A DNA stretch of 64,000 nucleotides from Vibrio metoecus (GCF_000696385.1 NZ_JJMN01000074.1:186001-250000), one strand, 5' to 3'; positions 28,707-39,127 are shown, numbered from the stretch's first letter. The notes: a model not told the origin generated them from the sequence alone. Made by a program: numbers and translations.

Positions 28707-29036
28707 TTAGAATGGCATTTTCATGCCCGGTGGCAGTTGCATTCCACCGGTGACTGAAGCCATTTTCTCTTTTTGCGTCTCTTCGATACGACGAGCGGCA
28801 TCATTGAATGCGGCAGCAATCAGATCTTCCAGCATCTCTTTGTCGTCTTCCATCAGACTTTCATCGATGTTGACACGGCGCACGCTGTGGCTACCTGTTA
28901 CGGTCACTTTCACAAGGCCAGCACCGGATTCACCGGTCACTTCCATGTTCGCGATCTCTTCTTGCAGCTTTTGCATACGCTCTTGCATTTGTTGGGCTTG
29001 CTTCATCAAGTTGCCCATTCCGCCTTTACCAAACAT
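28707..29036 (-). CDS. ybaB: YbaB/EbfC nucleoid-associated protein
   Basis: 109 aa from ATG 29036 (MFGKGGMGNLMKQAQQMQ), the usual start of the family. Small tweezer-like dimer that binds DNA. Sits between dnaX and recR as in most gamma-proteobacteria. Confidence 0.95.
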   Translation of the reverse strand: MFGKGGMGNLMKQAQQMQERMQKLQEEIANMEVTGESGAGLVKVTVTGSHSVRRVNIDESLMEDDKEMLEDLIAAAFNDAARRIEETQKEKMASVTGGMQLPPGMKMPF

Positions 29037-29106
29037 CTTTATCTCTCTGGTTATCGTTGAATGTTTCACATAGTGTGGGGACGAGACACTTCGGTTTCAA
29101 CCCCAG

Positions 29107-31194
29107 TTAAATTGGTCGTACGCTGTCGCTATCCAACTGCGCATTAAACCGGCGCTCAATAAATTGCACGTGGGGATCGGCTTGTAAACTGTGTAATGCT
29201 GACGTCAGCTTCTGCTGATAGAGGCGCTCTCGCAGTTCAAGCGGGGTTTCACCCTCTTGCCCCACGGTAATGTTTAATGAACAAGCTTCACCAAGCACAT
29301 GATTCAATGCCTGTTCTAACTCTTGCTGCGCTTTTTCGTTGTGCAGATGCGCATGGCTTTGGACGCAGCGTCAGCGAAATCTAGATCGCCTTGGCGAACA
29401 AAAGCAGAATTTAGCGCCAATTGCTCGAACCATTTTAGCCGTCTGCAGCTGTTGGATCAGAGCCGACCATGCATCTTGTACAACGGCTTCTTCGATCAGC
29501 TTCACCACCATTTCTGGCGTTTTTTCATGCTCTAACGCTTTTTTCAGTTGCGTCGGTGTGACTTCACTTTTCACCGCGACTTCGATGGGTTGCATTGGAC
29601 GCCACTGATAGATTTCATCTTCTGGCTCCAGCTCATCCTCATCATTCAGATCTGGCGACACCTGCACTTGCTGTGCTCGCTGCGCAATACGCTCTAGCGC
29701 GGATGCAGGAGTAGCAGATGTCGCGTCAGACTTTTTTCCGTCCGCACCTTTGTTTTGTACTTCTTGACGCTTAGAGCGCAACTGATGACGCAACCCCGCC
29801 AACGCAGGCATGCTCGCTTGGCTTTGAGCCTCTGTATTAGGCGCCGCTGTATCGATAGGTGAATTCACCACTCTGGTATCGTCTCGCGCAAGAGTCGAAG
29901 TGGCTCTTTCCATCACAGGCTCAGGTATTGCCTGCGATTGTGCCATGATATTGGGCATCATCGATGGCTGTCTTTGAGCCGGTTGCGACCCAGCGGGCGA
30001 CATCGGTTGCTCCTGTGTGGCAGGAGCTACTTGAGGTGCCGAATGCGCCATCGTCGATGGCATCTCAACTTGTGTATTCGGTAGCGTGATCGCATTAACC
30101 AGAGATACACTCGATGGACGAAACGCCATCATACGCAGCATCAGCATTTCAATGCCAATTCGCGCCGTGGGTGACAGCGGCAAATCTTGCCGACCTTTCA
30201 ACGCAATTTGGTAATAAAGCTGTACATCTTGCGGGGCTAATAGTTTAGCCAACAACTCAATTCTTGCTGCCTCTGGCACTGATTTATCCAAAGTAGCAGG
30301 CAACGCTTGATACATGGCAATTCGATGCAATTGGGTAGAAAGCTGTTGCAATAGGCCATCCCACTCCACGCCATTTTGCGCCAGAGTATCGATGCACTCC
30401 ATAACAGCTTGCGGTGTTTGTTGGCTGATGGCTTGCAGCAGATGCAGCGCATGGTCAGTATCTAGCGTGCCTAGCATGTGCGCGACGATGTCACTTTTTA
30501 CTACACCATTGCCCAACGCAATCGCTTGATCTGTCAAACTCAGTGCATCACGCATACTGCCGTCAGCCGCATGTGCTAACAGATTCAGCGCTTTGCTGTC
30601 GCTGGTGATCTGCTCGGCGTGCAGCACTTTATCCAGTTGCTGTTGAATGTTTTCCACACTGATCGGTTTGAGATGGAACTGCAAACAGCGCGACAAGATG
30701 GTCACAGGCAGCTTTTGCGGATCTGTGGTTGCCAGCAAAAACTTCACATACTCAGGTGGCTCTTCAAGCGTTTTGAGTAGCGCATTAAAGCTGTGACGCG
30801 AGAGCATGTGCACTTCATCGATCAGGTAAACTTTGAATCGTCCACGCGCAGGTTTGTACTGCACGTTGTCGAGCAGCTCGCGCGTATCTTCCACTTTGGT
30901 GCGCGATGCCGCATCGATCTCAAGCAGATCAACAAAGCGTCCTTGGTCGATTTCTTTACAGGTTGCGCACTCACCACAAGGAGTGGCGGTAATCCCCGTT
31001 TCGCAGTTGAGCCCTTTCGCAAACAGACGACCTATAGTGGTCTTCCCCACACCTCGAGTTCCACTGAACAGGTACGCATGGTGCAAGCGATTTTGCGCCA
31101 AGGCGTTCTCTAAGGCGGTTAAAACATGGGTTTGTCCAACCACTTCGCTAAACCGTGTCGGACGCCATTTGCGTGCTAAAGCAAGATAACTCAT
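29107..31194 (-). CDS. dnaX: DnaX, DNA polymerase III tau/gamma (frame damaged near the 3' end)
   Basis: The clamp-loader ATPase: Walker A SGTRGVGKTT, a zinc module (CGECATC), DEVHMLSRHSFNALLKTLEEPP and the SRC motif (SRCLQFH). The reading frame from 31194 ends early at 29371. The remaining C-terminal tau domain is found in pieces, ending RRFNAQLDSDSVRPI at 29107. At least one extra base near 29428 and compensating indels near 29356-29375 are needed. Because dnaX is essential, these look like sequence errors. A separate, correctly placed A-AAA-AAG frameshift site for gamma is intact. Confidence 0.9.
29726..29737 (-). promoter_or_regulatory. Programmed -1 frameshift site of dnaX
   Basis: GGA AAA AAG in frame gives the heptamer A-AAA-AAG (29731-29737); the -1 frame then reads GTC TGA, so gamma would end after about 489 residues. 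Same protein context (GKKSD versus E. coli AKKSE). Confidence 0.8.
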
Positions 31195-31212
31195 TCCAAT
31201 ATCCGTTGTCGG

Positions 31213-31758
31213 TTAGTGACCTTCAAATTCACAGATGCTGTAAACCTGCAAGCCTAACCCTTCAAGGCGCTTATCACCACCAATTTCTGGCAGATTGATG
31301 ACGAAGGCAGCGTGCTCTACCTCACCACCTAGTTGACGGATGAGTTTAGTAGTCGCTTCAATCGTACCGCCTGTTGCGAGTAAGTCGTCAACCACCAACA
31401 CTTTGTCACCGGTTTTGATCGCATCCACATGAATTTCCAGCGTATCAGTGCCGTATTCCAACTCGTAAGATTGAGCAACAGTTTGACGTGGCAGCTTACC
31501 CGGCTTACGCACAGGCACAAAACCTACGCCCAGTTCTAATGCCAGCGGCGCACCAAACAGGAAGCCACGCGCTTCTGTACCAACGACCTTGGTAAAACCC
31601 ATGTCTTTGTACTTATCCACCAGAAGTTGAATCGTCGCTTGATACGCTTTGGCATCTTCTAGCAAGCTGGTGACGTCACGAAACAGAATGCCTTTTTTGG
31701 GATAGTCTGGAATGCTTTTGATGCTGGATTTGATCAGAGAAAGAGTTTCAGTTGTCAT
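31213..31758 (-). CDS. apt: Adenine phosphoribosyltransferase
   Basis: 181 aa. The PRPP-binding loop VLVVDDLLATGGT is present, as are GTEARGFLFG and FRDVTSLLED. It makes AMP from adenine and PRPP in purine salvage. It lies 18 nt upstream of dnaX, as in E. coli. Confidence 0.97.
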   Translation of the reverse strand: MTTETLSLIKSSIKSIPDYPKKGILFRDVTSLLEDAKAYQATIQLLVDKYKDMGFTKVVGTEARGFLFGAPLALELGVGFVPVRKPGKLPRQTVAQSYELEYGTDTLEIHVDAIKTGDKVLVVDDLLATGGTIEATTKLIRQLGGEVEHAAFVINLPEIGGDKRLEGLGLQVYSICEFEGH

Positions 31759-31854
31759 AGTTACTTTAGCTTCAGTTGCTTAATCACCTAAGGTGATTAC
31801 AGAACAATTCCGGCGCAGGCGATAGCGCGGTATAACCTGCACTGAAAAAACAAA

Positions 31855-31873
31855 GCCCACTCGAAGAGTGGGC
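31855..31873 (-). terminator. Intrinsic terminator before apt
   Basis: GCCCACTC-GAA-GAGTGGGC followed on the minus strand by a T-rich stretch; ends the ybaN-like transcript. Confidence 0.75.
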
Positions 31874-31889
31874 ACACTTCCCGCTAATG

Positions 31890-32288
31890 CTAGTGATTTT
31901 CTTGTTGCTTAGCAACCAACTCATGGGTTGGCAGATGGACAAACCAAGTGATCAGAAGCACAAGCCAGATAAACAACCCAACTTTCAACCACAAGAGAGG
32001 CACCATCCAAATCGAAAAGGTAAAGCTCAGTAAGATAAAAACGGTGGCGCGTTTTTTCACCGCTTTACTGACCGCACGGTGTTGTTGCCAATTTTGGATA
32101 ATCGGCCCAAACGTTTCATGCTGATTCAACCAATGGTGGAAACGTGGGCTACCGCGTAAAAAGCAGGCACTAGCGAGTAGGATAAAAGGCGTTGTCGGTA
32201 AGAGGGGGAGAAATATGCCCAGTATCCCTAGGCATAGACTCGTCATTCCAATGAAACTGAATAAGAAACGTTGTAGGGATGAACGCAT
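31890..32288 (-). CDS. ybaN: YbaN-family (DUF454) inner-membrane protein
   Basis: 132 aa with three to four hydrophobic spans and the DUF454 signature GIFLPLLPTTPFILLA followed by CFLRGSPRFHHWL. Function unknown. Its ATG overlaps the stop of the preceding 43-codon gene (TAATG), so they are translationally coupled. Confidence 0.88.
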   Translation of the reverse strand: MRSSLQRFLFSFIGMTSLCLGILGIFLPLLPTTPFILLASACFLRGSPRFHHWLNQHETFGPIIQNWQQHRAVSKAVKKRATVFILLSFTFSIWMVPLLWLKVGLFIWLVLLITWFVHLPTHELVAKQQENH

Positions 32289-32419
32289 TAAAAGGTGGCG
32301 TAACCGTTAAGCACGCGGATCCAAGTTAATGTTGCTGGCAGTGTCGGGATCAGTAAAACCGCGACCACGCCTAGGAAATAATAGATATTAAAAGGTTCTT
32401 TAAACTCATGATTTGCCAT
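32288..32419 (-). CDS. Small membrane protein coupled to ybaN
   Basis: 43 aa starting MANHEFKEPFNIYYFLG, with one hydrophobic span (GVVAVLLIPTLPATLTWI). Ribosome-binding sequence AGAAGA precedes the ATG. It overlaps ybaN by one base in TAATG. Too short for usual gene finders but clean. Possibly a partner of the DUF454 protein; function unknown. Confidence 0.7.
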   Translation of the reverse strand: MANHEFKEPFNIYYFLGVVAVLLIPTLPATLTWIRVLNGYATF

Positions 32420-32590
32420 TGTAATCTTCTCTTTTGGGTGACTTTACATTGGGCCGCTCTACGGCAGCCTCGTTTGTTTTATGCGCTCAGAACTATAACG
32501 AAACCTCGCTGCCACAAACACTGACAATATATAAGGTTATTAGCAACTCGATCTAAAGTTCCAACCACACTCACAATTTAGACAGTAAAA

Positions 32591-33682
32591 TCACACCTCA
32601 CAACCCTGATAGAGATCTAAAGTAAAACTATAAGCGCTCGGCTGGCTCAACGTGATTTGGCAAGCTGAACGAATCGGCAAATCTTTGGTAATAAAATTGC
32701 GTAGACTATTGTCACCAAGCTGAACGCCAGAAGTGACACGATGTTGCACATACCCATTTGACCATTGGCAGTTTAGCCCTGCGGGCAAGAGAGATAATGT
32801 TCCACCCGCAACGTCGGCAACCCCAAACAATGCGGAGACTTTACCAATACAGTCAGAGCAACAAATCCCCCGCTCAATAATCTCAGCCAAGTCTTTCAAT
32901 TCAACACTAAAATTACGCAAATTACGCACATAATCATGGAATAAGGCTCGGACTAACAATGTCGATGCGGCCCCACAATCTTCATGGCTTGCCGCATCCA
33001 CTAAATAGAACACAAACTGCCCATTCATCAGCCAAGCATAATCAAACACCAGTGGCATCAGTTCAGCAGACTGTAACAACCGATAGCTGCACTTCCACCC
33101 CCCTAATTGTGAATCCTTTTCAGGTAAGAGTGCATTGAGTAATTCTCTTGCTGCATTAGGGTTGTCTTTTAAATATTGTAAGTGCCAATGCAACTCTTGT
33201 TCTTCGGGAATGCCTCCCTGACTATCGGCACCATACCAACAGCTGACAAAATCACGCTGATGCTCATCATTAGCCAATATATTCTCAATAGAACTGGTTA
33301 AATGGTCATGGTTAGTGATCGGCTTGGGCAGAAAGTCTTTAATCCCAAAGCGTAATGCCTTAGCAACATCCGCCATTTCTTCGGTTGCAGAAACCACAAT
33401 CAAAGGTAGGGAGGGATAAGCTAAGCTCACTTCTTCCACAAACTCAATGCCATTCAGTACCGGCATTGATAAGTCACACAGAATCAAATCTGGCTTGCTT
33501 TCACGTAACTTGCGCAAACCATCAAGGCCATTTTCAGCCTCTAAGACTTGGTAGCCGTCTTGCTGAAGATAACCTTTCGTCATACGTCGGAAAACAGGGT
33601 CATCATCGACGAGCAAAATCAGTTTTTCTGCTACTCGCTGATCTTCTACTTCACTGGTATCCGGGATGTGAGATTTATACAT
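32591..33682 (-). CDS. rssB: RssB-like response regulator
   Basis: The receiver domain (LLVDDDP, phosphorylatable D in LILCDLSMP, SATEEMADVAKALRFG, KP) is followed by a degenerate PP2C-like domain (AASTLLVRALFH, LLPAGLNCQWSNGY, GVQLGDN), the same architecture and key phrases as E. coli RssB, the adaptor that delivers RpoS to ClpXP. I start at ATG 33682, 9 nt after GAGG. Confidence 0.8.
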   Translation of the reverse strand: MYKSHIPDTSEVEDQRVAEKLILLVDDDPVFRRMTKGYLQQDGYQVLEAENGLDGLRKLRESKPDLILCDLSMPVLNGIEFVEEVSLAYPSLPLIVVSATEEMADVAKALRFGIKDFLPKPITNHDHLTSSIENILANDEHQRDFVSCWYGADSQGGIPEEQELHWHLQYLKDNPNAARELLNALLPEKDSQLGGWKCSYRLLQSAELMPLVFDYAWLMNGQFVFYLVDAASHEDCGAASTLLVRALFHDYVRNLRNFSVELKDLAEIIERGICCSDCIGKVSALFGVADVAGGTLSLLPAGLNCQWSNGYVQHRVTSGVQLGDNSLRNFITKDLPIRSACQITLSQPSAYSFTLDLYQGCEV

Positions 33683-33928
33683 AAACGTCGACCTCACTGA
33701 TAAACATCAGCGTACAAGTTATCGCTAACTTGCCACGGAAAAATGGATTATTGACTCGTTAAAAAATAGCTCTGAAATAGACTTTACACAAACCATGGTG
33801 CCCAAAAATCGTTCTGTCACTAGATGTATGGTTTTCAGCAAATCATCATACAAGTTGACATCACTCAAAATTTAACAGCTTATATATGTATAAATTAGCC
33901 ATAGTTGCAACATAATGTGTCAGAAACG

Positions 33929-34804
33929 ATGAAACTAGATGACCTAAACCTCTTTCGACTGGTTGTCGAAAATGGAAGCTATACCTCAACTTCAAAAAAA
34001 ACCATGATTCCGGTGGCCACCATCACTCGGCGTATCCAAGCTTTAGAGGACTCGCTGAATCTTAGGTTACTCAATCGTCACGCACGTAAACTGACGCTAA
34101 CCGAGGCGGGTGAACGCTTTTATAAAGACTGCTCTCCTCTCCTGGAGCGCCTCGCTTCAATGACGGAAGAGATCACCGATGAATGCCGCGGAGCTTCAGG
34201 TCGAATTCGGATCTCAGCGCCATCAAACCTCACCAAACGTATGATGATGCCGATGTTCAACGCGTTTATGGAGAAATACCCCGACATCCATATCGAACTG
34301 ATGATGAGCAATCAAGCTGATGATCTCGACCCCACCGAATGGGATGTGATTTTCCGCGTTGGGCCACAACGCGATTCAAGCCTGATTGCACGTAAGATTG
34401 GAGAAGTGAAAGATATTTTGGTGGCAAGCCCAAACTACTTGGCCAATCACCCGCAACCCACTCACGCAGAAGAGTTGCACCAACATCAACTGCTCAAGGG
34501 GTATCCGCTACTTAAATGGCAACTGACTAACAGCCAAGGGGAAACCATCGTCAACACGGATCGGGGCCGTTTTCAAGCCAGTGCGTTGAATGTGGTGCGC
34601 AGTGCATGTTCAGAGGGATTAGGCATCACCCTGATGCCGGATGTGATGTTGCGTGAATTCTTGAGTGACGGAAGCTTAGTCCAAGTACTTTCAGACTGGA
34701 GCTCTAACCCGCGCGACATCTACATGTTGTATAACCACAAAGATCATCAACCAGAAAAAGTACGCCTGTTTATTGATTTTGTGATTGGCTACCACCTGCA
34801 ATAA
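33929..34804 (+). CDS. LysR-family transcriptional regulator
   Basis: 291 aa from ATG 33929. The HTH (FRLVVENGSYTSTSKKTMIP, then ITRRIQALEDSLNLRLLNRH) is of the AaeR/DmlR-like type, with a periplasmic-binding-like effector domain. Target genes are unclear; the convergent nitroreductase gene is separated from it by a terminator. Confidence 0.9.
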   Translation: MKLDDLNLFRLVVENGSYTSTSKKTMIPVATITRRIQALEDSLNLRLLNRHARKLTLTEAGERFYKDCSPLLERLASMTEEITDECRGASGRIRISAPSNLTKRMMMPMFNAFMEKYPDIHIELMMSNQADDLDPTEWDVIFRVGPQRDSSLIARKIGEVKDILVASPNYLANHPQPTHAEELHQHQLLKGYPLLKWQLTNSQGETIVNTDRGRFQASALNVVRSACSEGLGITLMPDVMLREFLSDGSLVQVLSDWSSNPRDIYMLYNHKDHQPEKVRLFIDFVIGYHLQ

Positions 34805-34833
34805 ACACTCGTCTTTTTATAAAGCATTTCAAT

Positions 34834-34860
34834 AGAAAAAGGGCTTCGCGCCCTTTTTCT
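34834..34860. terminator. Bidirectional terminator
   Basis: AGAAAAAGGGC-TTCGC-GCCCTTTTTCT between convergent genes. Confidence 0.85.
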
Positions 34861-34882
34861 TACTGTTGTACGTACCCCATAT

Positions 34883-35431
34883 TTAGAGATACTCCACATA
34901 CTTGCTAAGCTCACGTTCGGGCACTTTAGCTGCCGTAGTCCCGGGAGTCCCAAGATAGAGAAAACCGACAATTTGGTCTTCGCCTTGTACATTGAAAGCA
35001 CGACGGACAACCGGATGGAACATCCAACTTCCAGAGCGCCAAATTCCCTGAAACCCTTGTGCTACGGCCGCCATTTGCATTGCTTGTACTGCACAACCGG
35101 CGGATAGATGCTGCTCAAACGCAGGGACCTTTTCACTGTGAGTGACTTTAGCGATCACTGTGATCACCATGGGTGCGCGAAAAGGCGCATTTTTCGCTTT
35201 ACTGATCACCGCTTCATCACTGCCGTTGGCAATCTCCGCTTGCTCTAAAATGGCGGCAAGTTTGGCTAACCCTTCACCTTGTGCAACCACAAAACGCCAT
35301 GGAGTCAAAGCACCATGATCTGGAGCGCGTAAACCCGCGCGCAGAATATTATCCAATGCCTCATTTTGTGGTGCTGGCGCATCCAATTTGGCAATTGAAC
35401 GACGGTTGAGCAATAAATCGAGCGCTTCCAT
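34883..35431 (-). CDS. YdjA-type nitroreductase
   Basis: 182 aa, small FMN-dependent oxidoreductase: RRSIAKLDAPAPQNEAL, APDHGALTPWRFV, and GTPGTTAAKVPE near the end match the YdjA branch. It would reduce nitro or quinone substrates with NAD(P)H; the natural substrate is not known. Confidence 0.88.
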   Translation of the reverse strand: MEALDLLLNRRSIAKLDAPAPQNEALDNILRAGLRAPDHGALTPWRFVVAQGEGLAKLAAILEQAEIANGSDEAVISKAKNAPFRAPMVITVIAKVTHSEKVPAFEQHLSAGCAVQAMQMAAVAQGFQGIWRSGSWMFHPVVRRAFNVQGEDQIVGFLYLGTPGTTAAKVPERELSKYVEYL

Positions 35432-35548
35432 TTTGAATTCCTTGTTACTTCTTGATTTTATGTTTCATCCTAGCACACATTTTTGAGAATAACTCGCAAT
35501 AAGAAAGAGGCACTTGGCCTCTTTCTCAATCATGATGATATCTCGAAC

Positions 35549-37675
35549 TTAGGGGTAAAACTTTTCGCCTAAGCCCGCTCTGGTTAACAAACCATCGCAC
35601 GGAGCAAACCGTTCACCGTATTTCTCGGTATGCTGATTCATCAATTCCACCACTTTGGTCAAACCAAGCGTGTCCATGTAACGGAAAGGCCCACCTAAGA
35701 ATGGAGGGAAACCAATACCGAAAATCGCGCCCATATCCCCATCTCGTGCACTACGAATGATGCCTTCATCAAGACAACGTACCGCTTCGTTGAGCATTGG
35801 TAGCAGACAACGCATCGCAATCGCTTTGTCATTGAGCTTTGATTTAGGCGTTAACTTGAGTAGCTTATAAACCGATTTATCAACGTCTTTTTTCTTGCTG
35901 CCTTTGTAGATATAAAAACCTTTACCGCTTTTACGCCCTTTACGGTTGTCTTTGAGCAAGACATCAAACACATCCGGACCTTGGAATCGAGGTCCAAGTT
36001 CATTAACCAGAATCGGCATAATCTTCGCGCCAATATCGACCCCGACTTCATCGAGTAAAGTGATGGGGCCGACAGGGAAGCCAAAATCGAGCAAAGCGGT
36101 ATCGAGATTCTCAATCGGTTCACCGGTCATCAACACTTGCGCAGCTTCATTCATATAGGGAGCAAGGATTCTGTTCACGTAAAAACCGGCACAATCTTTC
36201 ACCACGATCGGTGTTTTGCCCTGCTTACGGGCAAGAGCAACCACGGTTGCAATAGTTTCATCTGACGTTTTAGCATGCGGGATCACTTCCACCAGCGGCA
36301 TTTTTTCTACTGGGCTGAAGTAATGTAAACCCACAATATTTTCTGGGCGCTGCGCTTGGCTAGCGATCTGATGGATCGGCAGCGAGGACGTGTTGGTCGC
36401 AAAAATCGTTGTCGACTTGGCATTCGCTTCAATATCCGCCACCATTTGTTGCTTAAGCTTGAGATCCTCAAACACTGCTTCGATCACCACATCACAGCGA
36501 TCAAATCCAACAAAACCGGTACCACCAGAAAGTTGCGACATCTGAGCTTGCAACTGTGCCTTGCTCAAAATTTTACGTTGTCTTTGTTTATCAAACAGCT
36601 TGTAGTTGTAATTGAGCGCATTCAGCACTCCATCGTTGGCCACATCTTTGATTCGTACTGACACTTTGGCTTTTGCCACAGAGACATGGCTAATGCCCGC
36701 TCCCATCAAGCCACCACCCAACACACCTACCGCTTTAATCGCTGCAGGTTTTGCATCCGCACCGAGATCTTTTTTCATCTCTGTCGTGGCAAAGAAAATC
36801 GAACGAAGCGCTTTCGATTCTCGCGTCATCACCAGTTCAGCAAACCGCTTCGCTTCATACTCCAAGCCCGCGTGCATCCCTTTTTCAAGGCCGTATTGAA
36901 TCACCTCTAAAATGGCTTGTGCTGCTGGGTAGTTACCGCGTGTTTTCTGCTGCGTTTTCTTGGCGGCCTGATCAAAAATCAACTTACGCCCCAAGCCTGT
37001 ATTGGCAAGCAGTTTTTCTTTGATCGGTAGCGCGGCTTGTACCCGCTTTTTGTGCCCTTTTTCTTCCAACACACGTTTTGCGACATCAAGCAACACAGAA
37101 TGCGGAACACACGCATCCACAATGCCAAGTTTTTTGGCTTTTTTCGCACGCAGTTGTTTACCCGTCAGGATCAAATCAAGCGCAGGAAGCAGACCAATCA
37201 AGCGTGGCAAGCGCTGCGTACCACCAGACCCCGGCAGCAAACCTAACATCACTTCGGGTAAGCCTAGACGTGTTACATCATCTTCTGTACAGACTCGATA
37301 ATCACACGCCAGCGCTAATTCTAAACCGCCACCGAGACAGGGGCCGTGAATCGCAGCAATCACAGGGAAAGGTAAATCGGCAAGCTGTTGAAACATCTGC
37401 TGACCTTGCGAAGCCAACGCTTGTGCTTCGTGGACAGATTGACAAGCTTCCAACATACGCACATCGGCACCCGCAATGAAGTTATCCGGCTTAAGAGAGT
37501 GGATAATAAGGCCTTTCACTTGCCCTTTCTTTTCACTCAGCGTTGTAAATACCGTTTGCATCTCTTCGGCAAACGCCGCTTGCAAGGTATTCATTTTCTC
37601 GCCGGGGACATCAATCGCTAGCCATGCGTAGTGCTGCTCATCAAACGAGAGCTGAAACGCTTTCTTATTCTCCAT
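35549..37675 (-). CDS. fadJ: FadJ, fatty-acid oxidation multifunctional alpha subunit
   Basis: 708 aa from ATG 37675. An enoyl-CoA hydratase/isomerase domain (IAGADVRMLEA, GPCLGGGLELALACDYRV) is followed by a 3-hydroxyacyl-CoA dehydrogenase domain with the Rossmann motif GVLGGGLMGAGIS and HYFSPVEKMPLVEVIP. It works in complex with FadI in beta-oxidation. The start overlaps the fadI stop by one base. I reject the 16-residue upstream extension because it lies inside fadI. Confidence 0.96.
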   Translation of the reverse strand: MENKKAFQLSFDEQHYAWLAIDVPGEKMNTLQAAFAEEMQTVFTTLSEKKGQVKGLIIHSLKPDNFIAGADVRMLEACQSVHEAQALASQGQQMFQQLADLPFPVIAAIHGPCLGGGLELALACDYRVCTEDDVTRLGLPEVMLGLLPGSGGTQRLPRLIGLLPALDLILTGKQLRAKKAKKLGIVDACVPHSVLLDVAKRVLEEKGHKKRVQAALPIKEKLLANTGLGRKLIFDQAAKKTQQKTRGNYPAAQAILEVIQYGLEKGMHAGLEYEAKRFAELVMTRESKALRSIFFATTEMKKDLGADAKPAAIKAVGVLGGGLMGAGISHVSVAKAKVSVRIKDVANDGVLNALNYNYKLFDKQRQRKILSKAQLQAQMSQLSGGTGFVGFDRCDVVIEAVFEDLKLKQQMVADIEANAKSTTIFATNTSSLPIHQIASQAQRPENIVGLHYFSPVEKMPLVEVIPHAKTSDETIATVVALARKQGKTPIVVKDCAGFYVNRILAPYMNEAAQVLMTGEPIENLDTALLDFGFPVGPITLLDEVGVDIGAKIMPILVNELGPRFQGPDVFDVLLKDNRKGRKSGKGFYIYKGSKKKDVDKSVYKLLKLTPKSKLNDKAIAMRCLLPMLNEAVRCLDEGIIRSARDGDMGAIFGIGFPPFLGGPFRYMDTLGLTKVVELMNQHTEKYGERFAPCDGLLTRAGLGEKFYP

Positions 37676-38982
37676 TATTCCACCTCCAGAATCATTGCAG
37701 CGCCCAAACCACCTGCTGCACAAGCAGTATTTAAGGCTAAGCCTCCACCACGGCGTTTCAATTCACGTAACGTTTGAGTGATCATTCGCGCGCCTGTGGC
37801 TGCAAATGGATGCCCATACGCTAACGATCCGCCAAGAACATTAAATTTGCTCATATCCACTTCGCCGATGGCTTGCGCACGACCAAGTTGCTCTTGAGCG
37901 AACTTATCGCTCGCGAACATCTTCAAGTTCGCCAAGGTTTGCGCCGCAAAGGCTTCGTGCATATCAATCAAGGTTAAATCGTTGAGCGTTATCCCTGCAC
38001 GATCCAGAGCAATCGGAGTGGCATACGATGGCCCCATCAACATATCTTTTTCCACCCCAATCGCCGCAAACGCATAAGAACGGATGTAACCCATGATTTC
38101 TAGGCCAAGTTCCTTCGCTTTACCTTCGCGCATCAACATAATCGCGGCAGCACCATCGGTTAGCGGTGTAGAGTTGGCTGCGGTCACGGAGCCATATTGA
38201 CGATCAAACGCCGGACGCAACTTGGCATAACTCTCTAATTTGGAATCAAGGCGAATGTTGTTGTCGGTATCAATCCACTTTTTATAAGGCTCAGGAAACG
38301 CGGTCATCACTTCATCGCGAATTTTGCCTTCTGCCCATGCTTGAGCCGCTAAAGTATGTGAACGATGCGCTAAAGCATCCTGTTCGACGCGCGAAATGGC
38401 ATAGCTTTTTGCCATCTGCTCAGCGGTTTGCCCCATAGAAAGCCCGGTAGAATATTCCGCCACCGCAGGAGGAACCGGCATCAAATCTTTGAAAGAGAGG
38501 TGACTCAGCAACTTGAGCTTTTGTCCCATTGTTTTGGCTTTGCTCAAGGCTAAGAGTGAGGAAGCGAGCTTTTTGGAAACACCTATCGGTAAAACAGAAG
38601 AAGAGTCAGCACCGCCCGCAATACCAATATCAATCGTCCCCGCCATGATGCTCTCTGCAACATTGACTGCAGCTTGAAAACTGGTCGCACAAGCACGAGT
38701 AACACTGTAGGCATCCGTATGAATTGACATACCAGTACCTAACACAATTTCCCGGGCGATATTAGGCGCTTCCGGCATTTGAACCACTTGTCCAAACACC
38801 ACTTGTTCAATCAATTTTGGATCGATGGCCGTGCGTGCCATCATTTCCTGTACCACCATTTTGCCGAGGTCAACCGCCGGCACTTGACCAAATTCGGTAC
38901 TTTGACGGGCGAAAGGCGTACGTAGCCCCGCCACAATCGCCACTCGTTCTCCAGAACGAGTCCTGACTTCCTGCTTGCCCAT
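37675..38982 (-). CDS. fadI: FadI, 3-ketoacyl-CoA thiolase
   Basis: 435 aa from ATG 38982. Nucleophile Cys in TRACATSFQAA, GHPFAATGARM and the final CAAGGLGAAMI are the thiolase signatures. It cleaves 3-ketoacyl-CoA to acetyl-CoA. First gene of fadIJ; a probable FadR-type operator lies 19 bp upstream. Confidence 0.96.
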   Translation of the reverse strand: MGKQEVRTRSGERVAIVAGLRTPFARQSTEFGQVPAVDLGKMVVQEMMARTAIDPKLIEQVVFGQVVQMPEAPNIAREIVLGTGMSIHTDAYSVTRACATSFQAAVNVAESIMAGTIDIGIAGGADSSSVLPIGVSKKLASSLLALSKAKTMGQKLKLLSHLSFKDLMPVPPAVAEYSTGLSMGQTAEQMAKSYAISRVEQDALAHRSHTLAAQAWAEGKIRDEVMTAFPEPYKKWIDTDNNIRLDSKLESYAKLRPAFDRQYGSVTAANSTPLTDGAAAIMLMREGKAKELGLEIMGYIRSYAFAAIGVEKDMLMGPSYATPIALDRAGITLNDLTLIDMHEAFAAQTLANLKMFASDKFAQEQLGRAQAIGEVDMSKFNVLGGSLAYGHPFAATGARMITQTLRELKRRGGGLALNTACAAGGLGAAMILEVE

Positions 38983-39000
38983 GATTTCTCCTTCGAATAA

Positions 39001-39013
39001 GAGGTCTGACCTG
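39001..39013. promoter_or_regulatory. Probable FadR operator of fadIJ
   Basis: GAGGTCTGACCTG contains the AGGTC-T-GACCT palindrome resembling the core of FadR sites (TGGTNNGACCA-like) just upstream of fadI. A second palindrome, AAACG-AG-CGTTT, lies at 39044-39055. Confidence 0.5.
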
Positions 39014-39127
39014 AAGCATTGTAACGAGAATGTTAAACAAATCAAACGAGCGTTTAAATAATCGTGATTTAAACAATCCTTTCTAAGAGAAAAATACAGG
39101 AGAAACGCAGAATTCGGGATTTTTTGC

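Noticed and set aside
39043..39056. PsrA-like site CAAAC-N4-GTTTA upstream of fadI
   Set aside because: The last base breaks the consensus and I cannot confirm the Vibrio motif; mentioned only with the FadR site.
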